64,000 nucleotides of DNA from Glandiceps talaboti (GCF_964340395.1 NC_135560.1:23557675-23621674); one strand, 5' to 3'; numbered from the stretch's first letter, positions 26,343 through 41,400 are shown. Notes: generated by a model not told the origin, from the letters alone. A program made the numbers and translations.

Positions 26343-28299
26343 CATCATGGACTCATTCCTTTGTTCTGAACCAACTTTTTGTAGAGCTCTGTCAGACAAC
26401 TGTTTTTCACACCTAAATTTCAATCTTAATCAGAACCTGACTTCCCATGTCAGGAAGACATATTTTGTACTTGAATAACTCTGTTGATACTATCAATTCT
26501 TATGCAGTGAATTCAGTTCTACTATGCAGACCAGTGACTTTATCATCATTAATATGTTTTCTCTCTTTTGTAGGGAGTGAGGTTTCATGAAAAAACCTAG
26601 AGAGTATTACAGTGGATGTTAGAATGAAAATTTGGACAGTTTTTATGTGAACTGAGGTGCTAGTACTCTGCTCTAGTATGTGCTTTAGCCATATGTGTGG
26701 AGTTGAAGGAGATTTCAAAAAACGCTTTGAATTTGAAACATAATTCTCGAAATGCTGCATGGACTTTTACACTGTGTACTGTATTGTAAAGTTTGGATCT
26801 GTGACGTGGTGTGAAGATATTGGATGTGTTTTATCTTGTATGTACCAAGAGACTGTGTGTGTTTGGAACTCTTAGAATGTGAAGACGACTTCTACACAAC
26901 TCTGTCATAATGCATGTGGCCTCTCAACAGCCATTCTAGGATACACCCATACAAGGGTTTATTATACCTGCAGTGATTCCCGTCAACTATCTCCAAGTTA
27001 TGTGAATAAGTGCAGTACAAAGCACTCGGATTACAAATGTTGTTGTCAGCGTTATAGTTGTAGAACTCTCCAACTAGATGGTGTCTGTATTGTACTACAG
27101 ACAGACTCTCCAACCAGACTGTATATGAAAGTCTACATTACACTGGAGAAAGTCCTCACCGAAAGGATAACTCAGTGGATGTCATCTCTATTACAAGTTT
27201 TTGAGTGTAGAAACTTTTATTTGAAGAAATTGAACTAGAGGAGCACATTTGAAAAATCTACTAGGATGTGTACATTATACTGTGATTTCATGCTAAGTGT
27301 GAAATACATGAATCACAACATGACTGTGTCAGCAAAATGACAGTCTGTAGTTATGGTTACACCTTCTCTTATATCCTGTGAACATTTCAATTAGAAAGAT
27401 TTTGTCAGGATTGATAATGACAAGCCTCAATTCAAATCTCTGTACCTTTTGAACTAACTGCCACTTAAGTGAAGTTTTCAAATTTACATATTTGTGAATG
27501 TCAAAGATTGACATTTGCCTTGAAAGTTGTCAGGCAGTGGTAACCATGAATTTTGATAGGTTAAACACATGTAGAGCCTTGATTGTGACTCAGTACAAGG
27601 CTTGTACAGTCAAACATTATGTGTTCTTCAAATATCTCACTGAGTTCAAAGCATAAACAAATTGACACCTGTTACAACTGTGACACTTTATGAAAAGTAG
27701 GAGTTGAAATCCATGGCTGATAGTGATTCCATCTTCTTTAGAACAAGCTCAATATTGTCATTAATCAAAAGACTTTCTGCCATCTTCGTGTTTCACTCAA
27801 CATTTAAAAAAGTACAACTTCTGTTTATTGTAAGTATTTATCAAGCCCCCTGGACAGTATCTATTACCATGTATGTGTATTAGTCTGTTGACCAAATCGT
27901 CACCCCTGTTTTATTTTGAAATGGAATGGTCCACAATACAGAATCTAGAGGGCCATTCCAAATATCAGGATCATAAAGGGATATAGTATATGAGAGACAT
28001 CACATTTAGCCTAACAGTTTGAGTGTGTTTGCAATAGTTTTTTAGCAGAGGTTGATGTTATGTGACTGTGAGGTTTTATACTATTAAGAATATGAAGTGA
28101 GCTGATTTTTATCAGCTGTGAAATATTCTACCATTTCAATCATTCGTTATCTTTGTTGGGTATTTTGTTTTTAACATGGTCATGTTGTAAGACTAAAAAA
28201 ATGCAGTCACAATTACAGCAAAGAGTGCAGTCACTGTGAGAAATATAAATGCAGTCACTGTCACAAATACAAGTGCAGTCACTCACAAATACAAGTGCA

Positions 28300-28343
28300 G
28301 TCAGCCAGTCAGTCAGTCAGTCAGTCAGTCAGTCAGTCAGTCA
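28300..28343. repeat. (CAGT)n tetranucleotide repeat
   Basis: About ten CAGT units. They are preceded from 28200 by irregular copies of GTGCAGTCAC and CACAAATACAA. Confidence 0.9.
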
Positions 28344-28710
28344 CAAATACAACTTTCTCTGAAAAACTTAGCAATTAGAGTGTACATGTTCAAAATACTT
28401 TCAAATACTCCAATGAAGTTATTTGACACAAGCAGCCATAACATTGCTACCCTTGTCTTAGATCATGGCATACTCCACAAAAGAAAGGTTGAGGTTATCA
28501 AAATGTTGGGGGAGGGGGGTTAGGTTTAACTTTAACTAGAATATGTCGTGTGGTTATGAAGGGTTGTTGCTTACCTTTAAATCACATTGTAGACGTAAAT
28601 GTTAAACCTGGACATCTCTGACCCACACCAAGTAAAACTATATCATGAGTGACATGTATCATACTCAACCCTGTTTGAGTGTAAAAAAAAAAGACCAGTT
28701 TGGCTGGCTT

Positions 28711-28747
<37 letters not shown>

Positions 28748-28768
28748 TAGATAGATAGATAGACAGAC
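28711..28768. repeat. (GACA)n/(GATA)n tetranucleotide repeat
   Basis: A run of ACAG units changing to ATAG and back. Confidence 0.9.
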
Positions 28769-30024
28769 ACATACATAGTCACACTGACACACTGAGAGAG
28801 ATATAGACATACTGATCTTAGCTACTTTTGTGGTCATTTAATAAATGGTACCAATTGTCAGATCACTTCATGTTGACCAACTGTGTTACTGTACGTAGTG
28901 TTTGAGACACAAATTAGCCAAGTGTACATCCAAATCAATTCCATAGTTTGTTTACGTGTTCCTTTGATATGGGTTTATGATTTGGCTGTGTGAATACTTG
29001 TAGAACTGTATATTTACAATGAAGAATGTAAACCTTTGTCAAAGGGAGACATCCTTGCCTAAGTGGATCACATTGATTCTAGAATTCTCTATTAATGGGT
29101 GCAATGATAAAAAAAAAGAACAAAAATCAGAAGAAAAAAATGCATGTAGAGTTAAAAGACAGTTTGCTGAAAATCAAGATTTTCCTCCAAAAAAGAGTAA
29201 AAATTAAAAAAGAAACCACTACAGCAGTGTTGGTGATATTCATCTGAAAAATCTGAAATTATTTTGGTGCTGTTTTGTGTGTGTGTTTCATATCCTATAT
29301 CACTCTGGTCAAATGCACCGACCCACCCTTATAACTCAAATGGTTGAGTCCAGAGAGCAAAATAATAATAGGACAAACCATTCCATAAGAGGGGGACGTT
29401 GTTACTGCAGTGCTATTTATTGGCCAATCTTTTGAGAGCAACTAATCTTTACCACTGTGTGTGTTAATCTTCCTGTACAGTTCATACATTTTAGATGTGC
29501 CTTTTGTTTTATAGTTTTCTGAGTTTAGAAGTTTGCACTTCTCTCTCTTGATTCTCTATCTCCCAAAACAAAAATTTTCAAATCTGTGTAAAGTAAGTGT
29601 CTAATGTGAGATTTTTCCTATTCTGGTGTTTTGCCAATAAAACGTTGAAAAGTTCAGATTTTTATAACAATAATGATGCTGTGTGTGTAAAGTGTTATTT
29701 TGACTGTGTGTAGTAGAAATTAATACAGTGCTGTCCCTGACTGACCTTGTCTTACTGTATATAGAAAAATAAGAGATGAGGATGGAGTTGTACAATGAAC
29801 ATGTATCAGCAAGTCATCACCACAAAACAGTCACTTGTGAGCTAATATACTCCTCAAGGGTGGTCTTGATACATGCAGTTAGTGTTTGTAACTCAATGAA
29901 TTACAAAACAAAACAAAATTGTTTAAAAAGTTTGTTATTGTACGTGTGATTTGTTAACAAACTGGTGAAACATAAATTGTAATCACCATGTCAAAACTGA
30001 TTACATGTACTTATGTTTACAAAT

Positions 30025-30026
<2 letters not shown>

Positions 30027-30107
<81 letters not shown>
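30027..30107. repeat. (CT)n microsatellite
   Basis: About 80 bp of CT with one AT interruption. Confidence 0.98.
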
Positions 30108-32313
30108 CCGCCCTCCCACGCTTGCTCTGAGTTTTTTTTGCATACATTGAGATTTGATCATTGAGAAATATCTTGAGGATTAATGCTTGAAAGTAAACGT
30201 AACTTTAATAGCACACAATAATGATTCAGCTTCCGCCTCGAGAGGGCGCTGCAACTTGCCCGCGTGGGATGTTAGCAACATATTCGTATTCGTCTACAAA
30301 GTTGACTAAACTCAGTTATATATACATTTGTTGTGGCTTTTGACTTGTTATATGTTTGCTTGTTTAAACGTTTGTTTGTTTGTTTGTTATTTATAACAAT
30401 AACTGCAAAAAAATCTGAATTTACCAGACCTACTCTGGAAATAACACAACTGACACACTGCCATCAATTATTTGAATCTAACAGAACATTTGATATTTCT
30501 GTACATATTCATATATTTGACATTTATTTATGATATTTTATAAATAAGCTTTTCTTGTTCACTCTATTTTATTCCCCTTTGGACAATTCACCTATATAAT
30601 ACTTGTCCTCCATATCTCTCGAGTCAAATTAAGCAATCTTTATTACTAGTATTTTTCTAATCTTGTAAGAGGCATTCAGTTTACATGGGTATAAGATTCT
30701 TTTACACATGTAAGTGATAAATTATGTCAAAACTTGTGCATTTGGTGGGATGGGGGTATTTTGGAAAATGAGGTTTTTAGGCTTGGGTCTGAATTTTCAG
30801 TGATGGTTGTGTTGGTTGAGAACAAAGTATTATGATCTGACAAGCTCTTATTGTTTGTTTCAGCATACTCGATGCACAGACTTCTTAGCTTTTGTACTTT
30901 GTACTGGTAAACTGGGTATCCACGGGACGTTAGGGTTAAACCACCTGATTTCTGCGGGTGGGGTGGGGGATTTTAGAACAACATTGTCGCATGCCAAAGG
31001 GGGGGGGGGGTTGCTGACTATCTCAAGACAGAAAAATAAGTTTGCTGCCAGGGTATGAGCTAAATATAGTTGTGCTACTAGTGCAGAAACTAGCTAAAAT
31101 TGTGAAATTTCCAGGCATGTGTGTCAGTGTCGGCTCGTGAAAGGTCGTACACTCTTGTTCAATTCTTTTTAGTGCACATTGGATATTCAACAGCTTAATT
31201 TAATCTCAATTCGTGCTTGTATGCATCATCAGAACCAAGTAAACCACTGTATAAGATATTTGGAATATGTATATTGTTACATGTACTATTCAGAAAATAT
31301 AAATAAATATCCTTGATTTTGAAAAAAATGCGAAGCCCGCATGAGGATACATTGCCCATCACTAGAAAAAAATATATAGCTTTTTCATTTTTTCTGGCCT
31401 AATGTCGTATCTTTCAAAGTAGTTGCCGAAAAGATGTCACATTCAAAGTTTAAAAAAATAGATGGTCTTTCTCAAATAAGTAACACAACAAAATAATCAT
31501 TTTCTTTACCCAACTCCTAAAACTTTTATAATCTCGTTTATGTCGGAACCCAAGGTGAACTCAGTGACTTCTTCTTGTCATAATCATTATAATGGAAATT
31601 GATGTTTGGATTTAGATGTCGAAGGTACTGCTCTGTTTACAAATTCAGGGCCATTCTTTCCGTAACAAATTGTCGCTTTTTGGTAAAAAAATATGATTTT
31701 TGGTAAAAAAACAAACAAACAAACTTAAACTCAAAATTAATTAGGCAGAATCGGTGAAGATATTGATAGGGATGTGTACACAAAGGCTTATTCATGACAT
31801 GGTGATCTCAGCAGTGATATGCAAAATCAGTTACATTGTAAAATAGCATCAGAAAGCATTCTTGTAATCCTTGAATTTCAAAAAAATCTTCATGTTTTCC
31901 CCCTTTTTTAGTCCTTGAACTGTTATACTATATTTCAAAAATATTTCAACCCTGTGTAGGTTAAAAATCCCCAGGGGGGAACCCTCCTCGTGTACCCACC
32001 CCCATTGATTCTTCAGCCTTTACTGCCTACATTACAATTTTCCTTGCTGCTTTTGGAGTAAGTTGCATTCATGGTAATACCTCCTACTTTTTGAAATAAG
32101 CTACATCCATGTATACCACGTCTAAATCTTCCAGCCCAGCCCCCCTAGAAATAAAATGGTTTACCCCTTATTCTCAGAATGACAGTGAATGACAGGTCGA
32201 AGTCTAGATCTGATATATTTTTGTGGTTACGTAAAACTTTGCTGTTGGGCCATCGAATATTTGGTGTTTTTTAAAAAGATATACCGATTGTGTCAAAAGC
32301 CAATCTACCTATC

Positions 32314-32343
32314 TTCAATTCAATTCAATTCAATTCAATTCAA
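32314..32343. repeat. (TTCAA)n pentanucleotide repeat
   Basis: About six TTCAA units, some 50 bp upstream of the ALDH start codon, presumably in the 5' UTR or promoter. Confidence 0.95.
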
Positions 32344-32391
32344 CCTAACAGCTGTGTAGAAAGCAGTGACTACATACTATAGTTTTAGACG

Positions 32392-32433
32392 ATGGCTGAC
32401 AAAGTTGAGGCACCCAAAGTGGAATTCAATCAG
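32392..32433 (+). CDS. ALDH1-like: ALDH exon 1
   Basis: The ATG sits in context GACGATGG (A at -3, G at +4). It encodes 14 residues, [14 protein letters not shown], and is followed by the donor GTAAGC. Phase 0. There is no targeting peptide. The 5' UTR start is not determined. Confidence 0.85.
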
Positions 32434-35400
32434 GTAAGCGGATTGTTATACCATTGTGCAAGAAATATTGCTTCCATGCGCTAGTATAGAGGCGGCAGTG
32501 TTGCAAGTCGTCAAAAACACCGCCCCCATATCATGGTGGTTCAGTTCTTAGTCCATTTAAACATGTTGATTGGTAACAAAGAGATAACATTTTTACAACG
32601 TGAAGACTTTTTTAAAAAGTGGTCGAAGATGTCGCTTCAACAGTTCTACGTGAAATCCAACTGGTACCAGTCTTTCACACCAAACGTTACAGTCTATGAC
32701 TACTATCATATGATGTTCTCTTGGTGTTTACAGATCAGATGCATATCTTATAAGAACAGTATACTACGCACACATTGAACTGATATGATAGGAAGGAACT
32801 GCAAGTATAGTACGGTTTCAAACATTCTGTCACCAAGAATAAACTTTAAAAAATGATAACTGAGGTTTAGCAGTGCTACAGGCATGGTCAATAGTCTCTC
32901 AGTCTGACTACCAGAGCTAGACTAGCTAGTCTGTCAGTCAGTCTGACTACCAGAGCTAGACTAGCTAGTCTGTCAGTCAGTCTGACTACCAGAGCTAGAC
33001 TAGCTAGTCTGTCAGTCAGTCTGACTACCAGAGCTAGACTAGCTAGTCTGTCAGTCAGTCTGACTACCAGAGCTAGACTAGCAAGTCTGTCAATCAGTCA
33101 GTCTGACTACCAGAGCTAGACTAGCTAGTCTGTCAGTCAGTCTGACTACCAGAGCTAGACTAGCTAGTCTCTCAGTCAGTCTGACTACCAGAGCTAGACT
33201 TGCTAGTCTGTCAGTCAGTCAGTCAGTCTGACTACCAGAGCTAGACTAGCTAGTCTGTCAGTCAGTCTGACTACTAGACTAAAGAACTTTAGTACTATAC
33301 ATGCTATACTGCAGGTCTTTCGATGGCCTATATTGTTTACATTTGCACTATAACCAATCTCATACAGGTGTACCATTATATGTGATAGTCTTTTTTTTTT
33401 AAATTCAATTTCCACAGATCTTCATCAACAATGAGTTTGTGAATTCTGTCAGTGGAAGAACATTTCCTACAATCAATCCTGCCTCTGGGGAAAAGATATG
33501 TGATATACAGGAAGGTGATAAGGTAGGACAATAGGGGAAAAGATATGTGATATACAGGAAGGTGATAAGGTAGGACAATAGGGGAAAAGATATGTGATAT
33601 ACAAGAAGGTGATAAGGTAGGAAAATAAGGAAAAGATATGTGATATACAAGAAGGTGATAAGGTAGGAAAATAGGGGTAAAGATGTGTGATGTACAAGAA
33701 GGTGATAAGGTAGGAAAATAGGGGTAAAGATATGTGATATACAAGAAGGTGATAAGGTAGGAAAATAGGGGTAAAGATATGTGATATACAAGAAGGTGAT
33801 AAGGTAGGAAAATAGGGGTAAAGATATGTGATATACAAGAAGGTGATAAGGTTGGAAAATAGGGGTAAAGATATGTGATATACAAGAAGGTGATAAGGTA
33901 GGACAATAGGGGAAAAGATATGTGATATACAAGAAGGTGATAAGGTTGGAAAATATGGGTAAAGATATGTGATATACAAGAAGGTGATAAGGTAGGAAAA
34001 TAGGGGTAAAGATATGTAATGTACAAGAAGGTGATAAGGTTGGAAAATATGGGTAAAGATATGTGATATACAAGAAGGTGATAAGGTAGGAAAATAGGGG
34101 TAAAGATATGTGATGTCCAAGAAGGTGATAAGGTTGGAAAATAGGGGTAAAGATATGTGATGTACAAGAAGGTGATAAGGTTGGAAAATAGGGGTAAAGA
34201 TATGTGATATACAAGAAAGTGTTAATGAGAAAATTGGGGAAATACTGTATATGCAATGTAGAAAAAGGTGATAAGGTAGTGTGATAACCATACAGTGGTT
34301 GCTACTATTAAATCAGTATAAATCTATGTCATGCTAACAAAACAGGGTTAATATGAATGTATAGATATATAGTAAAAGTCACTAACCATCTAAAATTTAA
34401 CACTAGGCATTTGTTTATCTTCAACAGGCTGATGTGGACTTGGCAGTGAAAGCAGCCAGGGAAGCTTTTAAACCAGGATCACCATGGCGCACTATGGATG
34501 CATCAGCCAGAGGAAGACTTTTGAACAAATTGGCTGATCTAATGGATAGGGATTCAGAGTATCTTGCTGTGAGTATTACATGTAACTGTGTTGTCTATTT
34601 GATTTCAGAACACATGTTATAACTCTATACATCTCTGAGGGTTGGCGAATGGTATTTTCCTAACTTGAAATCGCCTGTTTGTTGTTACTTTTTGTAAACT
34701 GTCAGACTTCACAAATCCTTAATTTGACGTTGATCGTATTTTGCTATCACTGATTTATATTCTATGTAAAATCATCCATTAAGATATTAATTTTCTATGT
34801 AAATGTAAGATAAAGTCAGACAATAATTTATTCAGACAAAACACTCATTTTGGTAAGATGCACAAAATTGAAGCATTTTTCCATAATTCATAAATTTAAT
34901 TTTTAGTAAGTGCAGTAAATATAAAAACATAGTTATTATTTCAGCAAATTCATGATTTACACTATATAACAGTTATCACTGAATAGAAACACTTTCTGAG
35001 TATGTCATGGACATTTATAGAATACACTTCAAGTTAGTCTAGTCCTTATACAGAATCGTTACGATTTACACTCCCACTCACAGTCTAGTCCCTATACAGA
35101 ATCGTTACGATTTACACCTCCACTCACAGTCTAGTCCCTATACAGAATCGTTACGATTTACACCTCCACTCACAGTCTAGTCCCTATACAGAATCGTTAC
35201 GATTTACACCCCCACTCACAGTCGAAGTGGTTACTCTAGAAGTCCTGAGATGCATGAGATGCAATTTAAAATTCATCCAAAGCCACCCACACAGTCATTA
35301 ACATCATAGCTTTGTTAATATTAATCACAAAATTCTAACACAGTCCCTCATAAAGTAGTGTTTATTGGGGCAGATACGTAATGTCCAAATAGGGTACAGT

Positions 35401-38400
35401 AATGTCCAAATATGGTATTTTTTGTCAGCCCAGGACAGTTTTATTTGCCTCTTTATGTGTAAGTGAAATGCAAGGGAAACTGGAAATTTGTTTGTGAACA
35501 TGAACTATATTGTTAAGTGGCCATAAAACTGTTCTTATCAAACCTTGAAATGTAATACAAGACTCTGCTGTCCCAACATACTGTGATTAGTGTTATTAAT
35601 CCAGTTCATTTGTTTACTCACCATTTTTGTAACAGGTTTCAATCCATGGTCTGAAGTCAACAGTTGTAAATGAATTGAAGCAGTATATGTTAATGTCTGA
35701 TATAATGCAATGACTGATTGTGACAAATCATACCAATGCTGCACTTCACAATTTACAACTTTCACACCCTGTTCATGAATTTTTCTTGTACACATGTAGA
35801 GTGATGTACACATGTAATATGATCTATAAAACATGAATGAATGCAGTGAGCTAGCTCAGATCAAAGACTGGACCTAATAATATTTAAGTATTTCAATGAC
35901 ACTTCTAAAACATTTTGTTTTAGAAATTAGAAACACTGGATAGTGGTAAAGTTTATGCACAGTCAGTAGGAAACATCGTGGGAGCATGTCAAACTTTACA
36001 ATATTATGCTGGATATGCTGATAAGATACATGGCAAGACCATCCCTGCAGGTGAGACAAGGAGACAAACTATAACACCATTTATACCAATGTCAAAATAT
36101 ATAAACAATATATTGAAGAATATTAAAAGATGTATAAACGTTATCTATATATACAACAATATTATAAAGCATGTTGGTAACCATGGGTGTTTTTATGCTT
36201 TTTAACTTTGGTCGACCATGGTCTACAGACGGTTCACCATCGCCAATCATAGTATGTAGATATTTGGCCATAGTCAACCATAGTCTACAGACAGTTCACC
36301 ATGGCCAATCATAGTATGTAGATATTTGACCATAGTCACCCATGGTCTACAGACAGTTCACCATGACCAATCTTTGTATGTAGATATTTGACCATAGTCA
36401 ACCATGGTCTACAGACAGTTCACCATGGCCAATCATTGTATGTAGATATTGGACCATAGTCACCCATGGTCTACAGACAGTTCACCATGACCAATCTTTG
36501 TATGTAGATATTTGACCATAGTCAACCATGGTCTACAGACAGTTCACCATGGCCAATTATAGTATGTAGATATTTGACCATACTCAACCATGGTCTACAG
36601 ACAGTTCACCATGGCCAATTATAGTATGTAGATATTTGACCATAGTCACCCATGGTCTACAGACAGTTCACCATGGCCAATCATAGTATGTAGATATTTG
36701 AACATAGTCAACCATGGTCAACAGACAGTTCATCATGGCCAATCATAGTATGTAGATATTTGACCATAGTCAACCAGGGTCTACAGACAGTTCACCATGG
36801 CCAATCATAGTATGTAGATATTTGACCATAGTCAACCATGGTGTACAGACAGTTCACCATGGCCAATCATAGTATGGAGATATTTGACCATAGTCAACCA
36901 GGGTCTACAGACAGTTCACTATGGCCAATCATAGTATGTAGATATTTGAACATAGTCAACCATGGTCTACAGACAGTTCACCATGGCCAATCATAGTATG
37001 TAGATATTGGACCATACTCAATCATGGTCTACAGAGAGTTCACCATGGCCAATTATTGTATGTAGATATTGGACCATAGTCAACCATGGTCTACAGACAG
37101 TTCACCATGGCCAATCATAGTATGTAGATATTGGACCATAGTCAACCATGGTCTACAGACAGTTCACCATGGCCAATCACAGTATGTAGATATTGGACCA
37201 TAGTCAACCATGGCTAATCATAGTATGTAGATATTTGAACATAGTCAACCATGGTCTACAGACATTTCACCATGGCCAATCATAGTATGTAGATATTTGA
37301 ACATAGTCATCCATGGTCTACAGACATTTCACCATGGCCAATCATAGTATGTAGATATTGGACCATAGTCAACCATGGTTTATAGACAGTTCACCATGGC
37401 CAATCATAGTATGTAGATATTTGAACATAGTCATCCATGGTCTACAGACATTTCACCATGGCCAATCACAGTATGTAGATATTGGACCATAGTCAACCAT
37501 GGTCTACAGACAGTTCACCATGGCCAATCATAGTATGTAGATATTTGACCATAGTCAACCATGGTGTACAGACAGTTCACCATGGCCAATCATAGTATGT
37601 AGATATTTGACCATAGTCAACCATAGTCTACAGACAGTTCACCATGGCCAATCATAGTATGTAGATATTTGACCATAGTCAACCATAGTCTACAGACAGT
37701 TCACCATGGCCAATCATAGTATGTAGATATTTGACCATAGTCAACCATGGTCTATAGACAGTTCACCATGGCCAATCATAGTATGTAGATATTTGACCAT
37801 AGTCAACCAGGGTCTACAGACAGTTCACCATGGCCAATCATAGTATGTAGATATTTGACCATAGTCAACCATGGTCTATAGACAGTTCACCATGGCCAAT
37901 CATTGTATGTAGATATTTGAACATAGTCAACCATGGTCTACAGACAGTTCACCATGGCCAATCATAGTATGTAGATATTTGACCATAGTCAACCATGGTC
38001 TACAGACAGTTCACCATGGCCAATCATTGTATGTAGATATTTGACCATAGTCAACCATGGTCTACAGACAGTTCACCATGGCCAATCATAGTATGTAGAT
38101 ATTGGACCATAGTCAACCATGGTCTACAGACAGTTCACCATGGCCAATCATAGTATGTAGATATTTGAACATAGTCATCCATGGTCTACAGACAGTTCAC
38201 CATGGCCAATCATAGTATGTAGATATTGGACCATAGTCAACCATGGTCTACAGACAGTTCACCATGGCCAATCATAGTATGTAGATATTGGACCATAGTC
38301 AACCATGGTCTACAGACAGTTCACCATGGCCAATTATAGTATGTAGATATTTGACCATAGTCAACCATGGTCTATAGACAGTTCACCATAGCCAATCATA

Positions 38401-41400
38401 GTATGTAGATATTTGACCATAGTCAACCATAGTCTACAGACAGTTCACCATGGCCAATCATAGTATGTAGATATTGGACCATAGTCAACCATGGCCTACA
38501 GACAGTTCACCATGGCCAATCATAGTATGTAGATATTTGACCATAGTCAACCATGGTCTACAGACAGTTCACCATGGCCAATCATAGTATGTAGATATTT
38601 GACCATAGTCAACCATGGTCTACAGACGGTTCACCATGGCCAATCATAGTATGTAGATATTTGACCATAGTCAACAATGGTCTACAGACAGTTCACCATG
38701 GCCAATCATAGTATGTAGATATTTGACCATAGTCAACCATGGTCTACAGACAGTTCACTATGGCCAATCATAGTATGTAGATATTTGACCATAGTCAACC
38801 ATGGTCTATAGACAGTTCACCATGGCCAATCATATTATGGAGATATTGGACCATAGTCAACCAGGGTCTACAGACAGTTCACCATGGCCAATCATTGTAT
38901 GTAGATATTGGACCATAGTCAACCATGGTGTACAGAGAGTTCACCATGGCCAATCATAGTATGTAGATATTTGAACATAGTCAACCATGGTGTACAGAGA
39001 GTTCACCATGGCCAATCATAGTATGTAGATATTTGAACATAGTCATCCATGGTCTACAGACATTTCACCATGGCCAATCACAGTATGTAGATATTGGACC
39101 ATAGTCAACCATGGTCTACAGACAGTTCACCATGGCCAATCATAGTATGTAGATATTTGACCATAGTCAACCATGGTGTACAGACAGTTCACCATGGCCA
39201 ATCATAGTATGTAGATATTTGACCATAGTCAACCATAGTCTACAGACAGTTCACCATGGCCAATCATAGTATGTAGATATTTGACCATAGTCAACCATAG
39301 TCTACAGACAGTTCACCATGGCCAATCATAGTATGTAGATATTTGACCATAGTCAACCATGGTCTATAGACAGTTCACCATGGCCAATCATAGTATGTAG
39401 ATATTTGACCATAGTCAACCAGGGTCTACAGACAGTTCACCATGGCCAATCATAGTATGTAGATATTGGACCATAGTCAACCATGGTCTACAGACAGTTC
39501 ACCATGGCCAATCATAGTATGTAGATATTGGACCATAGTCAACCATGGTCTACAGGCAGTTCACCATGGCCAATCGTCTACAGACAGTTCACCATGGCCA
39601 ATCATAGTATGTAGATATTTGACCATAGTCAACCATAGTCTACAGACAGTTCACCATGGCCAATCATAGTATGTAGATATTTGACCATAGTCAACCATGG
39701 TCTATAGACAGTTCACCATGGCCAATCATAGTATGTAGATATTTGACCATAGTCAACCAGGGTCTACAGACAGTTCACCATGGCCAATCATAGTATGTAG
39801 ATATTTGACCATAGTCAACCATGGTCTATAGACAGTTCACCATGGCCAATCATTGTATGTAGATATTTGAACATAGTCAACCAGGGTCTACAGACAGTTC
39901 ACCATGGCCAATCATAGTATGTAGATATTTGACCATAGTCAACCATGGTCTACAGACAGTTCACCATGGCCAATCATTGTATGTAGATATTTGACCATAG
40001 TCAACCATGGTCTACAGACAGTTCACCATGGCCAATCATAGTATGTAGATATTGGACCATAGTCAACCATGGTCTACAGACAGTTCACCATGGCCAATCA
40101 TAGTATGTAGATATTTGAACATAGTCATCCATGGTCTACAGACAGTTCACCATGGCCAATCATAGTATGTAGATATTGGACCATAGTCAACCATGGTCTA
40201 CAGACAGTTCACCATGGCCAATCATAGTATGTAGATATTGGACCATAGTCAACCATGGTCTACAGACAGTTCACCATGGCCAATTATAGTATGTAGATAT
40301 TTGACCATAGTCAACCATGGTCTATAGACAGTTCACCATAGCCAATCATAGTATGTAGATATTTGACCATAGTCAACCATAGTCTACAGACAGTTCACCA
40401 TGGCCAATCATAGTATGTAGATATTGGACCATAGTCAACCATGGCCTACAGACAGTTCACCATGGCCAATCATAGTATGTAGATATTGGACCATAGTCAA
40501 CCATGGTCTACAGACAGTTCACCATGGCCAATCATAGTATGTAGATATTTGACCATAGTCAACCATGGTCTACAGACGGTTCACCATGGCCAATCATAGT
40601 ATGTAGATATTTGACCATAGTCAACAATGGTCTACAGACAGTTCACCATGGCCAATCATAGTATGTAGATATTTGACCATAGTCAACCATGGTCTACAGA
40701 CAGTTCACTATGGCCAATCATAGTATGTAGATATTTGACCATAGTCAACCATGGTCTATAGACAGTTCACCATGGCCAATCATAGTATGGAGATATTGGA
40801 CCATAGTCAACCAGGGTCTACAGACAGTTCACCATGGCCAATCATTGTATGTAGATATTGGACCATAGTCAACCATGGTCTACAGACAGTTCACCATGGC
40901 CAATCATAGTATGTAGATATTTGAACATAGTCAACCATGGTGTACAGAGAGTTCACCATGGCCAATCATAGTATGTAGATATTTGAACATAGTCATCCAT
41001 GGTCTACAGACATTTCACCATGGCCAATCACAGTATGTAGATATTGGACCATAGTCAACCATGGTCTACAGACAGTTCACCATGGCCAATCATAGTATGT
41101 AGATATTTGACGATAGTCAACCATGGTGTACAGACAGTTCACCATGGCCAATCATAGTATGTAGATATTTGACCATAGTCAACCATAGTCTACAGACAGT
41201 TCACCATGGCCAATCATAGTATGTAGATATTTGACCATAGTCAACCATAGTCTACAGACAGTTCACCATGGCCAATCATAGTATGTAGATATTTGACCAT
41301 AGTCAACCATGGTCTATAGACAGTTCACCATGGCCAATCATAGTATGTAGATATTTGACCATAGTCAACCAGGGTCTACAGACAGTTCACCATGGCCAAT

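Larger units (their letters stand above)
26215..32391. other. ZNF609-like 3' UTR and intergenic region to the ALDH gene
   Basis: The 3' UTR end is not determined. AATAAA occurs at 28840 and 29636. The region contains GTCA and GACA/GATA microsatellites (28300-28343, 28711-28768), a long CT tract (30027-30107), a G-rich stretch near 30955-31012 and a TTCAA pentamer repeat (32314-32343) just upstream of the ALDH start. The ORF at 26879-27238 (119 codons) has no recognisable domain and is treated as chance. No other gene is supported. Confidence 0.6.

Noticed and set aside
26879-27238. 119-codon plus-strand ORF in the ZNF609-like 3' flank
   Set aside because: Cys/Ser/Thr-rich with no recognised domain, and no splice or start context beyond chance. 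Likely 3' UTR.
31504-31580. Minus-strand peptide EEVTEFTLGSDINEIIKVLG with a following stop
   Set aside because: It looks protein-like but has a stop immediately upstream and no pyrimidine tract at the only nearby AG. It is too short to separate from chance.
32392-32433. Mitochondrial ALDH2 assignment
   Set aside because: The N-terminus has no basic amphipathic presequence, and the residue offset leaves no room for one unless an upstream exon exists.
33376-34291. Three overlapping minus-strand ORFs of 263-283 codons with a Tyr/Leu/Ser/Pro-rich repeat
   Set aside because: They come from the 47-bp array. The unit has no minus-strand stop in any frame, and 47 is not a multiple of 3, so all three frames stay open and show the same 47-residue period. 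The plus strand here is an ALDH exon-derived repeat.
39466-39669. 67-codon ORF in the 62-bp array
   Set aside because: It exists only because a truncated unit shifts the frame past the usual stops. It is an artefact of the satellite.
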